Assembly: GCA_947499175.1 (NCBI GenBank)
Contig: CANMNU010000030.1
Location: 1 to 13,181 of the forward strand
Direction of reading: 5' to 3'
Length of the DNA stretch: 13,181 bases
From: Alphaproteobacteria bacterium
Lineage (GTDB): Bacteria; Pseudomonadota; Alphaproteobacteria; Paracaedibacterales; CAITNM01
Each line of letters begins with the position of its first letter. The stretch's first letter is position 1. The notes below the pieces were generated by a model, which saw only the letters and a program-made list of their open reading frames with translations, was not told the DNA's origin and ran no database searches. The position numbers and the translations under genes are program-made. Positions 6,403 to 13,181 of the stretch are shown piece after piece.

Positions 6403-6919
6403 TGTTTTCTCCTTTAGGGTTGGTTAGTTTGTAAATTGAGTAATCGTTAGTTTTGGTAAGCAAGATTTGCTGCCATTGTTTAAAATAGCTTAAATCCATA
6501 CGCACATCACCAGTATAGTTTTTATGGATTTTAGTTAAAATAAACTCAGAAATTAGGTTGTTTTTTAAAAAAACTTCAGCAATTTCAGCGCCACCAATCA
6601 TGAAAACTTTATGGCATTGTAATTTATTAAGGTGCGCCAAAAATTCTGAAATTGACGATACTATTGTGAATTCCTTTAAAGTGCTATCAGTTTTCAATAT
6701 TTTTTTACTTTTTGAAAAAACAATTGGCTTTTTTTTAAACAAACTATCAGGAGCTGATTCAAAAGTTTTTCGGCCCATTACCATGATATGGCTATCTGTA
6801 GTTTGGCGAAAATGTTCTAGTTCAGATGGATAACTCCAAGGCAAACCGTTGAGTTTACCAACAGTCCCATCAGTAGTGGTTGCCATAATACCAATAATTT
6901 TAGGTATAGACGCCTCCAT
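6380..6919 (-). CDS. folA: Dihydrofolate reductase
   Basis: DHFR reduces dihydrofolate to tetrahydrofolate with NADPH in the cytoplasm. The 179-residue product contains the first strand KIIGIMATT, the loop GTVGKLNGLPW ending at Trp28, and the catalytic acid Glu33 in PSELEHFRQTT (equivalent to E. coli Asp27). It also has VMGRKTFES (cofactor binding) and the MIGGAEIAE loop. The C-terminal part is less conserved and ends with a polar tail. It overlaps folKP by 20 bases at its start and the CADD-like gene by 23 at its end. The ATG at 6919 has no upstream Shine-Dalgarno sequence; a GGAGG directly inside the frame suggests another possible start (listed separately). Identity is secure. Confidence 0.95.
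   Translation of the reverse strand: MEASIPKIIGIMATTTDGTVGKLNGLPWSYPSELEHFRQTTDSHIMVMGRKTFESAPDSLFKKKPIVFSKSKKILKTDSTLKEFTIVSSISEFLAHLNKLQCHKVFMIGGAEIAEVFLKNNLISEFILTKIHKNYTGDVRMDLSYFKQWQQILLTKTNDYSIYKLTNPKGENNELHRNT
6409..6414 (-). promoter_or_regulatory. Strong ribosome binding site for the CADD-like gene
   Basis: On the minus strand AAGGAG lies 6 bases before the ATG at 6400-6402, inside the 3' end of folA. It is the best Shine-Dalgarno sequence in the operon. This would suit a protein that is used up by single-turnover chemistry and must be made in quantity; that link is inference. Confidence 0.8.
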
Positions 6920-8171
6920 TTAAACAATTTTGTGCTACAAAAAATCTCATATGGTCACGAATATTATGTACTCGTAGATAATCTGTCTTGTCCTTCAAAA
7001 TATCTGATATTGCTATAGTTTCCAAATCACGATTGGGGGCTGGTTCAGTTGTAAAAGCAGACATAAATGATTTTCTTGAGTGACCTACCATAATTTTGCA
7101 GCCTAGATTTTTAAATTCTTGAGCATAGCGAAGCAACCAAATGTTTTGGTACATAGATTTGCCAAAGCCTATGCCTGGGTCGATTATAATAGATTTTGAG
7201 TCAAATCCCAAGGTTTGCAGTTTTGCAATGTTTTTGATAGCCCATTTTGAAACAGTTTCAATAGAATCAAGTTTGTAGTCAATAACTAGGTCTTTTGTCG
7301 GTGGTATTGATAAAGAATGCATTAAAGCTATGCTGCAGTTATGTTCAGAAATTAGGCGAAGAGTGTAATCATTTAAATTGCCTTTTACATCATTAACCCA
7401 AGTAATTGGATAATTTTGTAAGATTTTTTTAATAACGGTTGGGCAAAAAGTATCAATACTAATGCGAATTTCGCCGCGTTGCATATATTCGTGCAAACCA
7501 TCTAGCACTGGTTTTAAGTGATCATATTCTTGATCTGGTGTGAGCATTTTTGCGCCAGGGCGTGTTGATTGGCCGCCTAATTCAACAATTTTTGCGCCAT
7601 CACTTGCAAGCTCAAGTGCCCTAGTAACAGCTAGTTCAGGGCTAAAATATTGACCACCATCGGAAAAAGAGTCGGTAGTTACATTAACAATTCCTACCAA
7701 TTTTGGGGAAAGTACAAAGCTTTTTGCAAAATCTTCTTTTACTTTTGTGTAGTGAAATTGTAATGGATTAATTAGCATTAGCAAGTGTTGTAAAAATGGA
7801 CGATTAACAATTTCAGGGTGTGGAATTTTAAGATTTGGGGTGTCTAAAGATACACCGTCAATCAATAAGATATCTAAATCAATTATTCTAGGTGCCCACT
7901 TTTCATAAACTTTAGGGCGGCCAATTTCATATTCAATTTCTTTTAATGAAATTAGCAGTTGTTCTGGTGCAATTTCACATTCGCCCCAGACGACCATGTT
8001 TAAAAATGGTAAATCCCATTCTTTGGGTGCCCCAGGAGGTAAGATGCAAGTTGTTTCAAGCACAATGGAGCATTGTAAGTTTTTAAAAATATTCTTTTTT
8101 AATAAATCAATTGCATTAGATAAATTTTCATGGCGATTACCGATATTTGAGCCAATTGATAAATAAATCAT
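6900..8171 (-). CDS. folKP: Fused HPPK-DHPS: 6-hydroxymethyl-dihydropterin pyrophosphokinase and dihydropteroate synthase
   Basis: One 423-residue chain carries two successive folate enzymes. The FolK domain (about 1-135) activates hydroxymethyl-dihydropterin with ATP; it shows YLSIGSNIGNR (3-13), FLNMVVWGE and the metal motif PRIIDLDILLIDG with Asp98 and Asp100. The FolP domain (about 158-415) joins that product to para-aminobenzoate. It shows GIVNVTTDSFSDGG (Asn163), GGQSTRPGA (Arg204), ISIDTF (Asp240), WVNDVKG (Asn260), IIDPGIGFGKS (Asp331), GHSRKSF (Lys367) and LRVHN (Arg400, His402). The usual RVHD reads RVHN here. The same fusion is known in Chlamydia and in plants and fungi. The ATG overlaps the folB stop by 4 bases (ATGA), indicating translational coupling. 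The DHPS domain would use the product of the CADD-like gene two places downstream. Confidence 0.96.
   Translation of the reverse strand: MIYLSIGSNIGNRHENLSNAIDLLKKNIFKNLQCSIVLETTCILPPGAPKEWDLPFLNMVVWGECEIAPEQLLISLKEIEYEIGRPKVYEKWAPRIIDLDILLIDGVSLDTPNLKIPHPEIVNRPFLQHLLMLINPLQFHYTKVKEDFAKSFVLSPKLVGIVNVTTDSFSDGGQYFSPELAVTRALELASDGAKIVELGGQSTRPGAKMLTPDQEYDHLKPVLDGLHEYMQRGEIRISIDTFCPTVIKKILQNYPITWVNDVKGNLNDYTLRLISEHNCSIALMHSLSIPPTKDLVIDYKLDSIETVSKWAIKNIAKLQTLGFDSKSIIIDPGIGFGKSMYQNIWLLRYAQEFKNLGCKIMVGHSRKSFMSAFTTEPAPNRDLETIAISDILKDKTDYLRVHNIRDHMRFFVAQNCLNGGVYT
6905..6917 (-). promoter_or_regulatory. Shine-Dalgarno-like GGAGG just inside folA, with an AUA codon 5 bases later
   Basis: On the minus strand GGAGG (6917-6913) begins with the last base of the annotated ATG. 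A 5-base spacer follows, then an in-frame ATA (6907-6905). Starting there would give a protein beginning PKIIGIMA after the initiator, which matches where other bacterial DHFRs begin. AUA is a very rare start codon, so this may be coincidence of Glu-Ala codons. Confidence 0.25.
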
Positions 8172-8548
8172 GTAATTTTACTTGCATAGGTGAAGATTAC
8201 CCCGCCATGTACGCCTGGTACTGGTGGAGCTAACTTGTGTACAGCTATTTTCAGTTCTGCAATATTTTTACCAGTTAGTAAAGTCACCAATGTTTGGCTA
8301 ACTTCATGAGCCAAATGTTCAATTAAATTGAAACGTCGTTCCTTACATAAATTTTGAATGGCCTGTGTAAGCTTTAAATAACAGACAGTGTCATCAAGAT
8401 TATCAGTAATTAAGCTACCTGGAGGGGTTTTAAAGATAAGCTCAATGTTGAAGCTAACTAATTGCGCATTTTCCTTTTCTGCTTCACCGCAACCTAGGTG
8501 AATCCAGATTCTTAAATCATTAATTAAAATGTTACATAACGAGTTCAA
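8168..8548 (-). CDS. folB: Dihydroneopterin aldolase
   Basis: FolB cleaves dihydroneopterin to 6-hydroxymethyl-dihydropterin and glycolaldehyde, the substrate for the FolK domain of the next gene. The 126-residue product matches the family spacing: catalytic Glu24 (five residues after Gly19, with Gln29 ten after), Tyr57 in DDTVCYLKL, Glu77 in NLIEHLAHE, and Lys105 in VHKLAPPVPG. By comparison with S. aureus FolB (Glu22, Tyr54, Glu74, Lys100) all key residues are present. No ATG is available in frame; the start is TTG at 8546-8548, which places the N-terminus where the family expects it. There is no good Shine-Dalgarno sequence. It is the first gene of the operon, about 35 bases after the predicted transcription start. 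Confidence 0.94.
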   Translation of the reverse strand: MNSLCNILINDLRIWIHLGCGEAEKENAQLVSFNIELIFKTPPGSLITDNLDDTVCYLKLTQAIQNLCKERRFNLIEHLAHEVSQTLVTLLTGKNIAELKIAVHKLAPPVPGVHGGVIFTYASKIT

Positions 8549-8589
8549 AATGAAGTTAAACCGCCCAGTTTATTTATTGATTTTATGGT

Positions 8590-8617
8590 ATGATAACCAG
8601 ATTACGATGTTTGTCAA
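8590..8617 (-). promoter_or_regulatory. Folate operon promoter
   Basis: On the minus strand a perfect TTGACA (8612-8617) is followed after 16 bases by TATCAT (8590-8595), matching -10 consensus at five of six. It points into folB. No other convincing promoter is seen down to 5052, so it likely drives folB, folKP, folA, the CADD-like gene and the CofE-like gene together. Confidence 0.7.
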
Positions 8618-8634
8618 TTAGCAGGAGTTGACAA
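8611..8634. repeat. Inverted repeat formed by opposed -35 boxes between folB and acnA
   Basis: TTGTCAA (8611-8617) and TTGACAA (8628-8634) form a perfect 7-base inverted repeat with a 10-base centre. The left arm is the -35 of the folate operon. The right arm is a consensus -35 facing acnA, but I find no good -10 at the proper distance for it (the bases at 16-18 match at most three of six). The rest of the 159-base gap up to 8707 shows nothing else I can support. Confidence 0.6.
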
Positions 8635-8707
8635 TAGAATATCTAGCACTTGATTTACGCTTATGTCCAAGTTAGCCTTAACCAATAGTCTTTATGCAAA
8701 TTAGGTT

Positions 8708-11329
8708 ATGATGCCCCAGCTGGAATTTTTATCTGTTAAAAAAAACCTTAAGGTTGGGAATAAAATTTATAATTATTACGCCCTAGATACACTTGGTGAT
8801 ATAAGTCATCTTCCATATTGCTTAAAAATTCTTTTAGAAAATCTTTTACGCCATTTTGATGGTAAACGGATTACCAAGAATGATTTGGATGCCGTTATTA
8901 ATTCTACAAAGCCAAATAGAAGTGTTTCAGAGATTTCATTTTTTCCCGCACGTGTGCTGATGCAAGATTTTACAGGGGTCCCTGCTGTGGTTGATTTGGC
9001 CGCTATGCGTGATGCCATGGCTAAAAAAGGCAAGCCTATTGAAAAAGTTAATCCGCTCATTCCTGTTGATTTAGTAATTGATCATTCTGTGATGGTTGAT
9101 CAATTTGCCACACCTGAAGCAGTTAATGAAAACGTGAAATTGGAATACCAGCGCAATAGTGAGCGTTACCGTTTTTTACGCTGGGGGCAAAAGGCTTTTA
9201 AGAATTTTAGGGTAGTGCCGCCTGGTACTGGAATTTGTCATCAGGTTAATTTGGAATATCTAGCAAAGGTGGTGTGGACATCAGAAATTGATGGAGAAAT
9301 TACTGCATACCCTGATACGGTTGTGGGTACGGATAGCCACACAACTATGATAAATGGATTGGGTATATTAGGTTGGGGAGTGGGTGGTATTGAGGCTGAA
9401 GCTGCAATGCTTGGACAACCGCAAACTATGTTGATTCCTGAGGTGGTTGGCATGCGCTTGGAAGGTTCCTTAAATGAAGGAATAACAGCTACTGATTTAG
9501 TGTTAACGATTACCAATATGTTGCGTTCTAAGGGGGTTGTTGGTAAGTTTGTTGAATTTTATGGCCCTGGTTTAAAATGGTTGTCTTTAGCAGATAGAGC
9601 GACAATTGCAAACATGGCGCCTGAGTATGGCGCTACTTGTGGTTTTTTCCCGATTGATGAAGAAACTATTAATTACCTAAAACTGACTAATCGCAGTGAT
9701 GAACAGGTAGCCTTGGTTGAAGCATATGCGAAAGCGCAAGGCCTTTGGAATAATGGTATAGAACCACATTTTAAAGATACGATTCAGCTTAACCTAACTA
9801 CAGTTTTACCAAGTTTAGCTGGGCCTAAAAGGCCGCAAGACAGGGTATATTTAAAAGATTTAAAAACAACTGTGCAAAACATGATGCTTCAAACTGATGG
9901 TGTTGAGGTTGCTGGTAAAAATTTTAATTTAAATAACCATGATGTTGTAATTGCTGCAATTACTAGTTGTACGAACACATCTAACCCTTCAGTAATGATT
10001 GGTGCTGGTTTGCTTGCCAGAAAAGCTAGTCAATTGGGTATGAAGCCTAAACCATGGGTGAAAACTAGTTTGGCGCCAGGTTCACAAGTAGTTACTGAGT
10101 ACTTAGAACGTAGTGGGCTGATGGTTGATTTGGAAAAAATGGGATTCCATGTTGTAGGCTATGGATGTACTACATGTATTGGTAACTCTGGTCCACTTGA
10201 TGCTGCAATTACAAAAGTGATTGATGAAAATGACCTAACTATTGCAGGTGTGCTTTCAGGAAATCGCAATTTTGAAGGGCGAATTAACCCTTATGTGAAA
10301 GCCAATTATTTGGCCTCCCCGCCTTTGGTAATAGCTTTTGCTTTAGCTGGGACTACAGCGATTAACCTTGGTGAGGAACCTATTGGCAAAGATTCAAATG
10401 ACAAGGATGTGTTCTTAAAAGATATTTGGCCAACTACCCAAGAAATTAATGAAATTATAGCAAAAGTTATTACTCCAGAAATTTTTGCTAAAAGGTATGC
10501 TACGGTTTTTGATGGTGACGATTTATGGGCACAGATAGATGCAGGTGATTCACAGATTTACAGTTGGGATGATAGTACCTATATTAAGCATCCGCCATAT
10601 TTTGAGATGGATAAGCATAGGGTGGCTGATATTGCTGATGCGCGCATTTTAGCTTTGCTGGGTGATAGTGTGACTACTGACCATATTTCCCCGGCCGGTA
10701 ATATTAAAATAAATAGTCCGGCTGGAAAGTACCTTTTTGAAAATGGAGTGAAGCCTAAGGACTTTAATTCCTATGGTTCTAGGCGCGGGAATCATGAAGT
10801 AATGATACGGGGTACATTTGCTAATATTCGTTTGCAAAACGAAATGGTGCCATCGGTTAGTGGTGGCCAAACAGTTTTGTTGAGTACAAATGAGCAAATG
10901 AGTATTTATGATGCGGCTCAAGTTTATATGAAAAATGAAACTCCATTGGTCGTAATAGCTGGTAGGGAATACGGTACAGGCTCTTCACGTGACTGGGCGG
11001 CAAAAGGTACAAGATTGCTAGATATTAGGGCTGTTATTGCTGAAAGTTTTGAACGCATTCACCGTTCAAACTTAGTTGGTATGGGGGTGTTGCCACTTGA
11101 ATTTATGCCTGGCACAACTCGTAAAACTTTAAATTTAACTGGCAGTGAAACGGTTAATATTGAAGGGCTTGGGGATGGAATTAAAACGAAGATGATGGTT
11201 ACTGTAACGTTTTGTGGGAAAATCACACAACAGGTGCCAGTTCAGTTGAGGATTGATACCGAAGATGAAATGCAGTATTTTTTAGAGGGTGGTATTTTGC
11301 CTTTTGTTTTGAATATGTTGGCTGCCTAA
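8708..11329 (+). CDS. acnA: Aconitate hydratase A (aconitase)
   Basis: Aconitase interconverts citrate and isocitrate in the TCA cycle with a [4Fe-4S] cluster. The 873-residue product is of the AcnA/IRP1 type, slightly shorter than E. coli AcnA. The cluster ligands are Cys421 (TSCTNTSNPS), Cys487 and Cys490 (GYGCTTCIGNSGPL). Other conserved parts are DSHTTMINGLGILGWGVGGI, SGNRNFEGR, GDSVTTDHISPAG and, in the C-terminal swivel domain, AGREYGTGSSRDWAAKG and SFERIHRSNLVGMG. Two ATGs stand in tandem at 8708 and 8711; a weak AGG at 8703-8705 is better placed for the second. It is divergent from the folate operon and its stop overlaps the uppP start by one base. Confidence 0.97.
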   Translation: MMPQLEFLSVKKNLKVGNKIYNYYALDTLGDISHLPYCLKILLENLLRHFDGKRITKNDLDAVINSTKPNRSVSEISFFPARVLMQDFTGVPAVVDLAAMRDAMAKKGKPIEKVNPLIPVDLVIDHSVMVDQFATPEAVNENVKLEYQRNSERYRFLRWGQKAFKNFRVVPPGTGICHQVNLEYLAKVVWTSEIDGEITAYPDTVVGTDSHTTMINGLGILGWGVGGIEAEAAMLGQPQTMLIPEVVGMRLEGSLNEGITATDLVLTITNMLRSKGVVGKFVEFYGPGLKWLSLADRATIANMAPEYGATCGFFPIDEETINYLKLTNRSDEQVALVEAYAKAQGLWNNGIEPHFKDTIQLNLTTVLPSLAGPKRPQDRVYLKDLKTTVQNMMLQTDGVEVAGKNFNLNNHDVVIAAITSCTNTSNPSVMIGAGLLARKASQLGMKPKPWVKTSLAPGSQVVTEYLERSGLMVDLEKMGFHVVGYGCTTCIGNSGPLDAAITKVIDENDLTIAGVLSGNRNFEGRINPYVKANYLASPPLVIAFALAGTTAINLGEEPIGKDSNDKDVFLKDIWPTTQEINEIIAKVITPEIFAKRYATVFDGDDLWAQIDAGDSQIYSWDDSTYIKHPPYFEMDKHRVADIADARILALLGDSVTTDHISPAGNIKINSPAGKYLFENGVKPKDFNSYGSRRGNHEVMIRGTFANIRLQNEMVPSVSGGQTVLLSTNEQMSIYDAAQVYMKNETPLVVIAGREYGTGSSRDWAAKGTRLLDIRAVIAESFERIHRSNLVGMGVLPLEFMPGTTRKTLNLTGSETVNIEGLGDGIKTKMMVTVTFCGKITQQVPVQLRIDTEDEMQYFLEGGILPFVLNMLAA

Positions 11330-12120
11330 TGACAAACGATTTAGTTTTTTTAAGTGTATTTCAAGGCATTGCTGAGTTTCTGCCAATTAGTTCTAATGGT
11401 CACTTGGTGGTTTTAGAAGAATTATTTGGCATTAGTTCAAGCGGTTTTAATGGCCATGTGGCTTTGCATTTTGGTTCGCTGCTAGCATTATTGATATATT
11501 TTTTTAAAGACATTTGCTTAATGATTTTTGGCTTATGGGTTTATGACATTAAGGGTTTAAAAAAACATCCGGCAAGGCGTTACCGTGATCTTGCTTGGAT
11601 TTTGGTGTTTTCTTCATTGCCAGTTATTTTGATTGGTTTTTTTGTTAAAAAATACTTTGGCTCTACTGCAGAAAGCTTTACTGTAATTGGTGTTGCAAGT
11701 ATTGTTTGCGGAATTTTATTAATTATTGCGGATTCTAACCCGGTTAAAGATAACTTTCCAACCTATAAAAATGGATTGGTAGCTGGTCTTTTCCAATGTT
11801 TTGCCTTAATTCCTGGGGCTAGCCGTTCTGGAATGTGTATAACTGCGGCGCGTTTTTGTGGCTTGAGCAGGGCTGAAGCTGTGCGGTTTTCATTTTTAAT
11901 GGCAATACCCACAATTTTAGGTGCATGCACTTTAGTGGCTATGGATGCGCAAAATATTAATGAATTGTTTGCTTCAAAACAGTTAATTTTAATGGGAATA
12001 ACCGCTGGGTTTGGGATTTTGACAATACAAATTTTGTTATGGTTTTTAAAGAAGTTTAGCTTTGTATCCTTTGGGGTTTACAGAATTATTTTTGGTATTT
12101 TTTTATTGTGGTTCCTCTAA
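11329..12120 (+). CDS. uppP: Undecaprenyl-diphosphatase
   Basis: UppP (BacA) removes a phosphate from undecaprenyl diphosphate, recycling the lipid carrier for peptidoglycan and other envelope glycans; loss sensitises cells to bacitracin and overexpression protects. The 263-residue, strongly hydrophobic product has several membrane segments. The two family motifs are present: the (E/Q)xxxE region QGIAEFLPISSNGH (12-25, with Glu16 and His25) and PGASRSGMCIT (162-172, with Arg166). Length is typical. The ATG at 11329 shares one base with the acnA stop (TAATG), so it is likely translated by coupling from the acnA message. A strong terminator overlaps its stop codon. Confidence 0.95.
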   Translation: MTNDLVFLSVFQGIAEFLPISSNGHLVVLEELFGISSSGFNGHVALHFGSLLALLIYFFKDICLMIFGLWVYDIKGLKKHPARRYRDLAWILVFSSLPVILIGFFVKKYFGSTAESFTVIGVASIVCGILLIIADSNPVKDNFPTYKNGLVAGLFQCFALIPGASRSGMCITAARFCGLSRAEAVRFSFLMAIPTILGACTLVAMDAQNINELFASKQLILMGITAGFGILTIQILLWFLKKFSFVSFGVYRIIFGIFLLWFL

Positions 12121-12137
12121 AGAACCACAATGTTTTT
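12105..12137 (+). terminator. Rho-independent terminator of acnA-uppP
   Basis: ATTGTGGTTC (12105-12114) pairs perfectly with GAACCACAAT (12122-12131) over a 7-base loop that contains the uppP stop codon, followed by TGTTTTT. On the opposite strand the hairpin is followed by A residues, so it should act only for the plus strand. The T-run reaches the stop codon of convergent hslU. Confidence 0.88.
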
Positions 12138-13181
12138 AAAGAATAAATTTTGAAAGATCTTGATTTTTTACTAAATTAGCTACTTTTTCTTCAACGTATT
12201 CCTTGGTAATTAAAAAGTTTTCACCGCCTCTTTCAGGGCTAGTAAAGCTAATATCTTCTAGCAATTTTTCAATAATCGTATGCAATCGACGTGCACCAAT
12301 ATTTTCAACTTCTTCGTTAAATTTAGCGGCTAAATCAGCTATTGCTTGGATTGATTCTTTATTGAAATCAAGCGTAAAATTTTCAGTTTTAAGTAATGCA
12401 ATTGATTGGACAATTAAATTTGCTTCTGGTTCACTTAAAATACGTACAAAGTCTGCTGTAGTTAAGGCTTGTAATTCCACCCTAATTGGCAAGCGTCCTT
12501 GTAGTTCAGGCAATAAGTCAGAAGGTTTAGAGACATGGAATGCTCCGCTTGTAATGAACAAAATATGATCTGTTTTAATAGGACCATGTTTGGTTGAAAC
12601 AATGGTACCTTCAATTAATGGTAGTAAATCTCGCTGGACACCTTCGCGGCTAACATCGCCACCACGATTTTCTGATCTGGCACAAACTTTGTCAATTTCA
12701 TCAATGAAAACTATGCCATTTTGTTCTACTTTTTCAATGGCACTAGCTATGATTTTATCATTATCTAAAAGCTTATCAGACTCTTCAGTTAACAATAACG
12801 AATGGGCATCTTTTACCGTAACATTGCGAACTTTGGTTTTGTTGCCAAAAGCTTTACCAAAAACATCACCAAGATTTAGCATGCCCATTTGTGCACCTGG
12901 CATGCCTGGAACATCGAAAGTTGGCAGAGCACTAGAATTATCTTGCACTTCAATGTCAATAAATTTTTCGTTTAATTCACCAGCATGAAGCATTCTTCGA
13001 AATTTTTGTCGAGTTTCTGGGGTGGCTGTCGTACCAACTAAAACATCAATAATTTTTTCTTCAGCAAGAATAATTGCACGTTCTTTAACTTCGGATCGCA
13101 AGCTTTCCCGTTGCATATGAATGCTAATTTCAATTAAATCACGTATGATTTGCTCAACATCGCGGCCAACATAGCCAATTT
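12136..13181 (-). CDS. hslU: HslU, ATPase subunit of the HslUV protease (N-terminus off the right edge)
   Basis: HslU (ClpY) is a hexameric AAA+ unfoldase that feeds proteins into the HslV peptidase. I read 347 residues on the minus strand; the frame remains open to the window edge, and its first visible residues, IGYVGRDVEQIIRDL, are the known region just after the Walker A motif, so about 80-90 residues are missing. The insertion (I) domain includes FDVPGMPGAQMGMLNLGD. The AAA+ core shows Walker B (GIVFIDEIDKV), REGVQRDLLPLIEGT, the SGAFH/KPSDLLPELQGRLPIRVEL sensor region and NIGARRLHTIIEKLLE (sensor 2). The chain ends with the conserved SKFIL tail that inserts into HslV. The ATG at 13116 is internal, not the start. 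It converges on uppP. hslV would be expected beyond the right edge. Confidence 0.97.
   Translation of the reverse strand, partial: IGYVGRDVEQIIRDLIEISIHMQRESLRSEVKERAIILAEEKIIDVLVGTTATPETRQKFRRMLHAGELNEKFIDIEVQDNSSALPTFDVPGMPGAQMGMLNLGDVFGKAFGNKTKVRNVTVKDAHSLLLTEESDKLLDNDKIIASAIEKVEQNGIVFIDEIDKVCARSENRGGDVSREGVQRDLLPLIEGTIVSTKHGPIKTDHILFITSGAFHVSKPSDLLPELQGRLPIRVELQALTTADFVRILSEPEANLIVQSIALLKTENFTLDFNKESIQAIADLAAKFNEEVENIGARRLHTIIEKLLEDISFTSPERGGENFLITKEYVEEKVANLVKNQDLSKFIL

Noticed and set aside
12590..12988. Long plus-strand open frames opposite hslU
   Set aside because: They are antisense to a highly conserved AAA+ core, have no ribosome site and show no recognisable protein.
1..13181. 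Mobile elements, CRISPR arrays, phage genes, tRNA or rRNA genes
   Set aside because: I looked for direct repeats, terminal inverted repeats, transposase motifs and RNA gene signatures and found none.

Overview
The window looks like a piece of chromosome from an AT-rich alphaproteobacterium, probably host-associated (Rickettsiales or Holosporales type). The strongest taxonomic hint is HslU, whose insertion domain and AAA+ core read like the alphaproteobacterial form (for example VPGMPGAQMGMLNLGD and GRDVEQIIRDL). MutL, SmpB and AcnA fit this. The genus cannot be fixed from the sequence alone. I see no phage, insertion sequence, CRISPR array, tRNA or rRNA. Genes are tightly packed, and the longest gap is about 160 bases.

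Layout from left to right. Position 1-711 (minus) holds the N-terminal part of mutL, divergent from gapA (764-1762, plus). gapA converges on smpB (1814-2290, minus) across a hairpin. Upstream of smpB on the same strand is an exported DsbA-like thioredoxin-fold protein with a long acidic tail (2376-3410). It is divergent from a family 4 glycosyltransferase (3493-4590, plus). That gene runs tail-to-tail, with a 4-base overlap, into a small exported protein of unknown function (4587-5021, minus).

The centre of the window is a compact minus-strand operon in which each gene overlaps the next: folB, folKP (fusion), folA, a CADD-like para-aminobenzoate synthase, and a CofE-like (COG1478) folate glutamate ligase. 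It reads from 8548 down to 5052, and the small exported protein may be a sixth, downstream member. This gene set is the one known from Chlamydia, where CADD replaces PabA/PabB/PabC and the CofE-like protein replaces FolC. The CADD homologue keeps every metal ligand and also the tyrosine and lysine that chlamydial CADD consumes to make pABA. Together the five genes can supply the route from dihydroneopterin, through the pterin and pABA branches, to polyglutamylated tetrahydrofolate. The first step (GTP cyclohydrolase) and dephosphorylation are not in the window.

The right third has acnA (8708-11329, plus), divergent from the folate operon across an intergenic region with face-to-face -35 boxes, followed with a 1-base overlap by uppP (11329-12120) and a strong intrinsic terminator. 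The window ends inside hslU (12136-13181, minus), the ATPase of the HslUV protease. Most of the window is housekeeping. The part most worth attention is the Chlamydia-style folate operon in an alphaproteobacterial setting.
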